In this document: positions 62,032 to 64,000 of the stretch, piece by piece
Numbering within the stretch: position 1 is the stretch's first letter
Layout of the letters: each line of letters opens with the position of its first letter
Source: Chrysopilus asiliformis
Lineage: Eukaryota > Arthropoda > Insecta > Diptera > Rhagionidae
Direction of reading: 5' to 3'
Assembly (NCBI GenBank): GCA_964034945.1
Contig: OZ035960.1
Coordinates: forward strand, 84,754,148 to 84,818,147
DNA: 64,000 nucleotides
Notes under the pieces: model-generated
What the model was told of the DNA's origin: nothing
Seen by the model: the letters and a program-made list of their open reading frames with translations, nothing else
Database searches by the model: none
Position numbers and translations under genes: made by a program

Positions 62032-62479
62032 GAATTAGAAAAGGTGTTGTTGTACAACAACACTGCAACAAAGGGTTAAAATAGCCCATATGTCGCAAAT
62101 CTCTCCACATTATTCACATTAATTAACGTTAAAATGAGTAGGCGGACGTAATGTGATGAAAGGATATAAACAGTTTTTGAACTCCGAGTTTAAAATCTTT
62201 TTCACATTCAAGAGGAAATGCTTTTGAATACTTTTCTGTGTTTGCTGAAGACTATTAACCTTTTTATTGTTCTAAGATGATTTATTTACGAATAATTACT
62301 ATATTTAGTGAATGGCTACTTGTTAAATTTTTTATCATCAATGTTTTAGGTTTTTTACAGTTTTTTACGTTTTTTACGTTTTTTACGTTAAAATTGAGGT
62401 TTTTTACGCGTAATTTTTTACGCGTAAAAAACTAGGTAAATTACCTTACGTAAAAAACCGGCACAACACTGCACCTGGT

Positions 62480-63995
62480 CTTGATCGATTCGTTTGGCTG
62501 CTTCATCCCTTGTCGTGGAGAAGTCCGAAATTGGTCGTTCGTTCTGTACTTCGATTGATAATTGCACGTCAGCGGGCGCCCTTGGTCGAAAACCGAAGAG
62601 AAGCTCACTTGGCGTCCTCGTAGTGGTACTATGGACGGTATTATTTATCGCAAATTGGATTTGCGTAAGCTTTTTATCCCAATGGATATCGTTATCAGAT
62701 GTCGTCGCGAGGGCTGCTAATGTGGTTGAATTGTAGCGTTCCACTTGCCCGTTCGCTCTTGGCGTAGCTACAAAATTCATTACGTGTTGGCATCCTTTTT
62801 GCTCGCAATATTTGGCAAACGCGTGCGACGTATAACAAGTACCTCGGTCTGTCACGATTCGGTTCGGAACGCCGTACTGATCGATTATGTCATCCAGAAA
62901 CTTGAGTACTGGAATAGTCTTGGTATCCTTCACTGCGCGCGTCAGTGTAAATTTAGTGAATGATTCCACTGCCACTATCACGTATTGCTTTCCACTCGAA
63001 CTCTTTTTGAATGGTCCTAAGTGGTCCATGTGGATTGTGTGAAATGGAGTTTTGTCTTTGACTATCGAATTTAGAAGTCCCTCAGGTTTTCCTTTCGGAC
63101 GTTTGTGGAACATACAAGGTATACACGATCTTTTGTAACGTTTACCATAATCAGTCATTCTGGGGAACCAGTAAGTCTCGCAGATCCTCGCCAAAGTTTT
63201 CTCGACACCAAAGTGTCCAAATTCATCATGGCTGGCGTGAACAATTTGTCGTCTCAATGCCTTAGGCACTACCCATTGTTTACCGGTATTGGTTTTACGG
63301 TAAACCCGCTCTTTTTCCAGACAATAGTCTTTATAAATTGAACGTTCGTAGTCATTAGATGGTTTTTCTAATAATATTTCCCGAATCAGCTTGATTTTTT
63401 CGTCACTAAGTTGACTTGCTAAGACCCAATCCGCCTGTTCAATGCGTAGTAGTGCGAAGTTAGGTTCCTCCGGAGCGATGTTTTCCACAGAGTTCCTGCT
63501 TAGGGCATCGGCATGTCTCATTTTTGTACCAGGACGGTGTTCGACCTTGAAGTCGAACTCTTGTAGGGTCAACCACCATCTGGCGATGCGAGGCACTAAA
63601 TCCCTCTTTGTGGCTGCTGCTTTTATGGCGTTGCAGTCCGTTACTACTTTAAATGTTTTATCCAGCAGATAGATTCGAAATTTTCGTAATGATTCTACGA
63701 CCGCAAGACTTTCTAATTCGTAAGAGTGATAAAGCTGCTTGGCTTTGGTTACTTGGCGACTATAATAAGCGATTGGTTTTAGCTTGCCGTCTTCCTGTAG
63801 TTGTAAGAGGATCCCAGCGAGGCCAATTTGGCTCGCATCGGTGTGGACCTCGGTTTCTGCATTCGAGTTGTAGAGCGCTAAAACAGGCCGTTGTATCAAC
63901 AAAAGCTTTAGTCGTTCAAACGCGTTGTTTTGTTCCGCATTCCATTGCCATGTTGCATTCTTTTTCGTCAGCTCCGTAAGTGGTTTAGCTAGCAT
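62480..63995 (-). pseudogene. Gypsy pol: RNase H and integrase (partial at window edge)
   Basis: The frame enters from beyond 64000 at the end of RT. It shows RNase H (AETEVHTDASQIGLAGIL, LYHSYELESLAVVESLRKF, VVTDCNAIKAAA), the H2C2 zinc region (HASHDEFGHFGVEKTL .. CIPCMFHK) and the integrase core (TIHMDHLGPF, IVTDRGTCYTSHAF, TPRANGQVERYNSTTLAAL, WDKKLTQIQFAINN). At 62480 it is broken by the hAT-type element and continues at 60269. Besides that insertion I see no stop or frameshift in the visible part, so the insertion may be what inactivated this copy. The 5' part lies outside the window. Confidence 0.92.
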
Positions 63996-64000
63996 TGCGA

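Larger units (their letters stand above)
60270..62471. mobile_element. hAT-type non-autonomous element with GTAAAAAAC arrays
   Basis: A 2202-bp element with an 8-bp target duplication CACCTGGT (60262-60269 and 62472-62479). The ends are CAGTGTTGGGCAAAACGG and, reverse complement, CAGTGTTGTGCCGGTTTT. Both subterminal regions are arrays of ACGTAAAAA-type words (60281-60400 and 62350-62455). No transposase is present. Three foldback sequences are nested inside. Confidence 0.9.

Overview
The window is eukaryotic and almost certainly from an insect. It is AT-rich. The introns that can be read are tiny (51-85 bp, GT..AG). The copia element uses the insect-type half-tRNA-iMet primer site, and MADF-domain, DUF4806-like, rosa-type mariner, PIF/Harbinger, Merlin and hAT sequences are all present. 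I see no operon-like organisation, no rRNA or tRNA gene, no CRISPR array and no convincing intact host gene. The window is a dense, multiply nested cluster of transposable elements. I cannot name the species or order.

Layout. 1-5.3 kb: a complete Ty1/copia element (minus strand, identical LTRs, 5-bp target duplication) inside a tandemly repeated host sequence. 5.3-8.4 kb: AT-rich sequence with small tandem repeats. 8.4-13.5 kb: a SAM-like gene remnant and a hAT remnant, split by a LINE with a 13-bp target duplication. 13.5-15.8 kb: a mosaic of Gypsy and R1/LOA-like LINE fragments. 15.8-18.4 kb: a two-gene PIF/Harbinger transposon (transposase plus, MADF protein minus). 18.4-26.0 kb: a decayed errantivirus-like Gypsy element with gag, pol and a spliced third ORF. 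26.0-27.9 kb: an unidentified gene interrupted by a small two-LTR element. 28-36 kb: a Penelope element, LTR-retroelement debris, a pogo-type MITE, a possible virus-like remnant, a second copy of the unidentified gene and a second errantivirus-type LTR.

36-45.3 kb: a truncated mariner, a Merlin pseudogene, a foldback element, a Gypsy fragment and a hAT pseudogene. 45.4-49.8 kb: an element with CACTSAGAGAAA ends containing a complete pogo-like element. 50-52.6 kb: a Gypsy gag fragment, a MADF gene and a DUF4806-like multi-exon gene. 52.9-55.1 kb: a Harbinger-like element containing a complete rosa-type mariner. 55.2-57.2 kb: a CACTA-like transposase pseudogene. 57.6-59.1 kb: a second truncated mariner inside a hAT remnant. 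59.3-64 kb: a Gypsy element whose pol gene is split by a hAT-type non-autonomous element that itself carries three foldback sequences.

The genes do not form one pathway. They are independent mobile elements with their accessory proteins. The points I find most worth checking are the near-perfect 94-bp palindrome at the end of the pogo ORF and its parallel in the Harbinger element, the in-frame 19-bp homopolymer at the mariner active site, the repeated GGCCCA-type motif in the pogo ends, the GTAAAAAAC arrays of the 60-62 kb element, and the unidentified two-copy gene at 26 and 35 kb.
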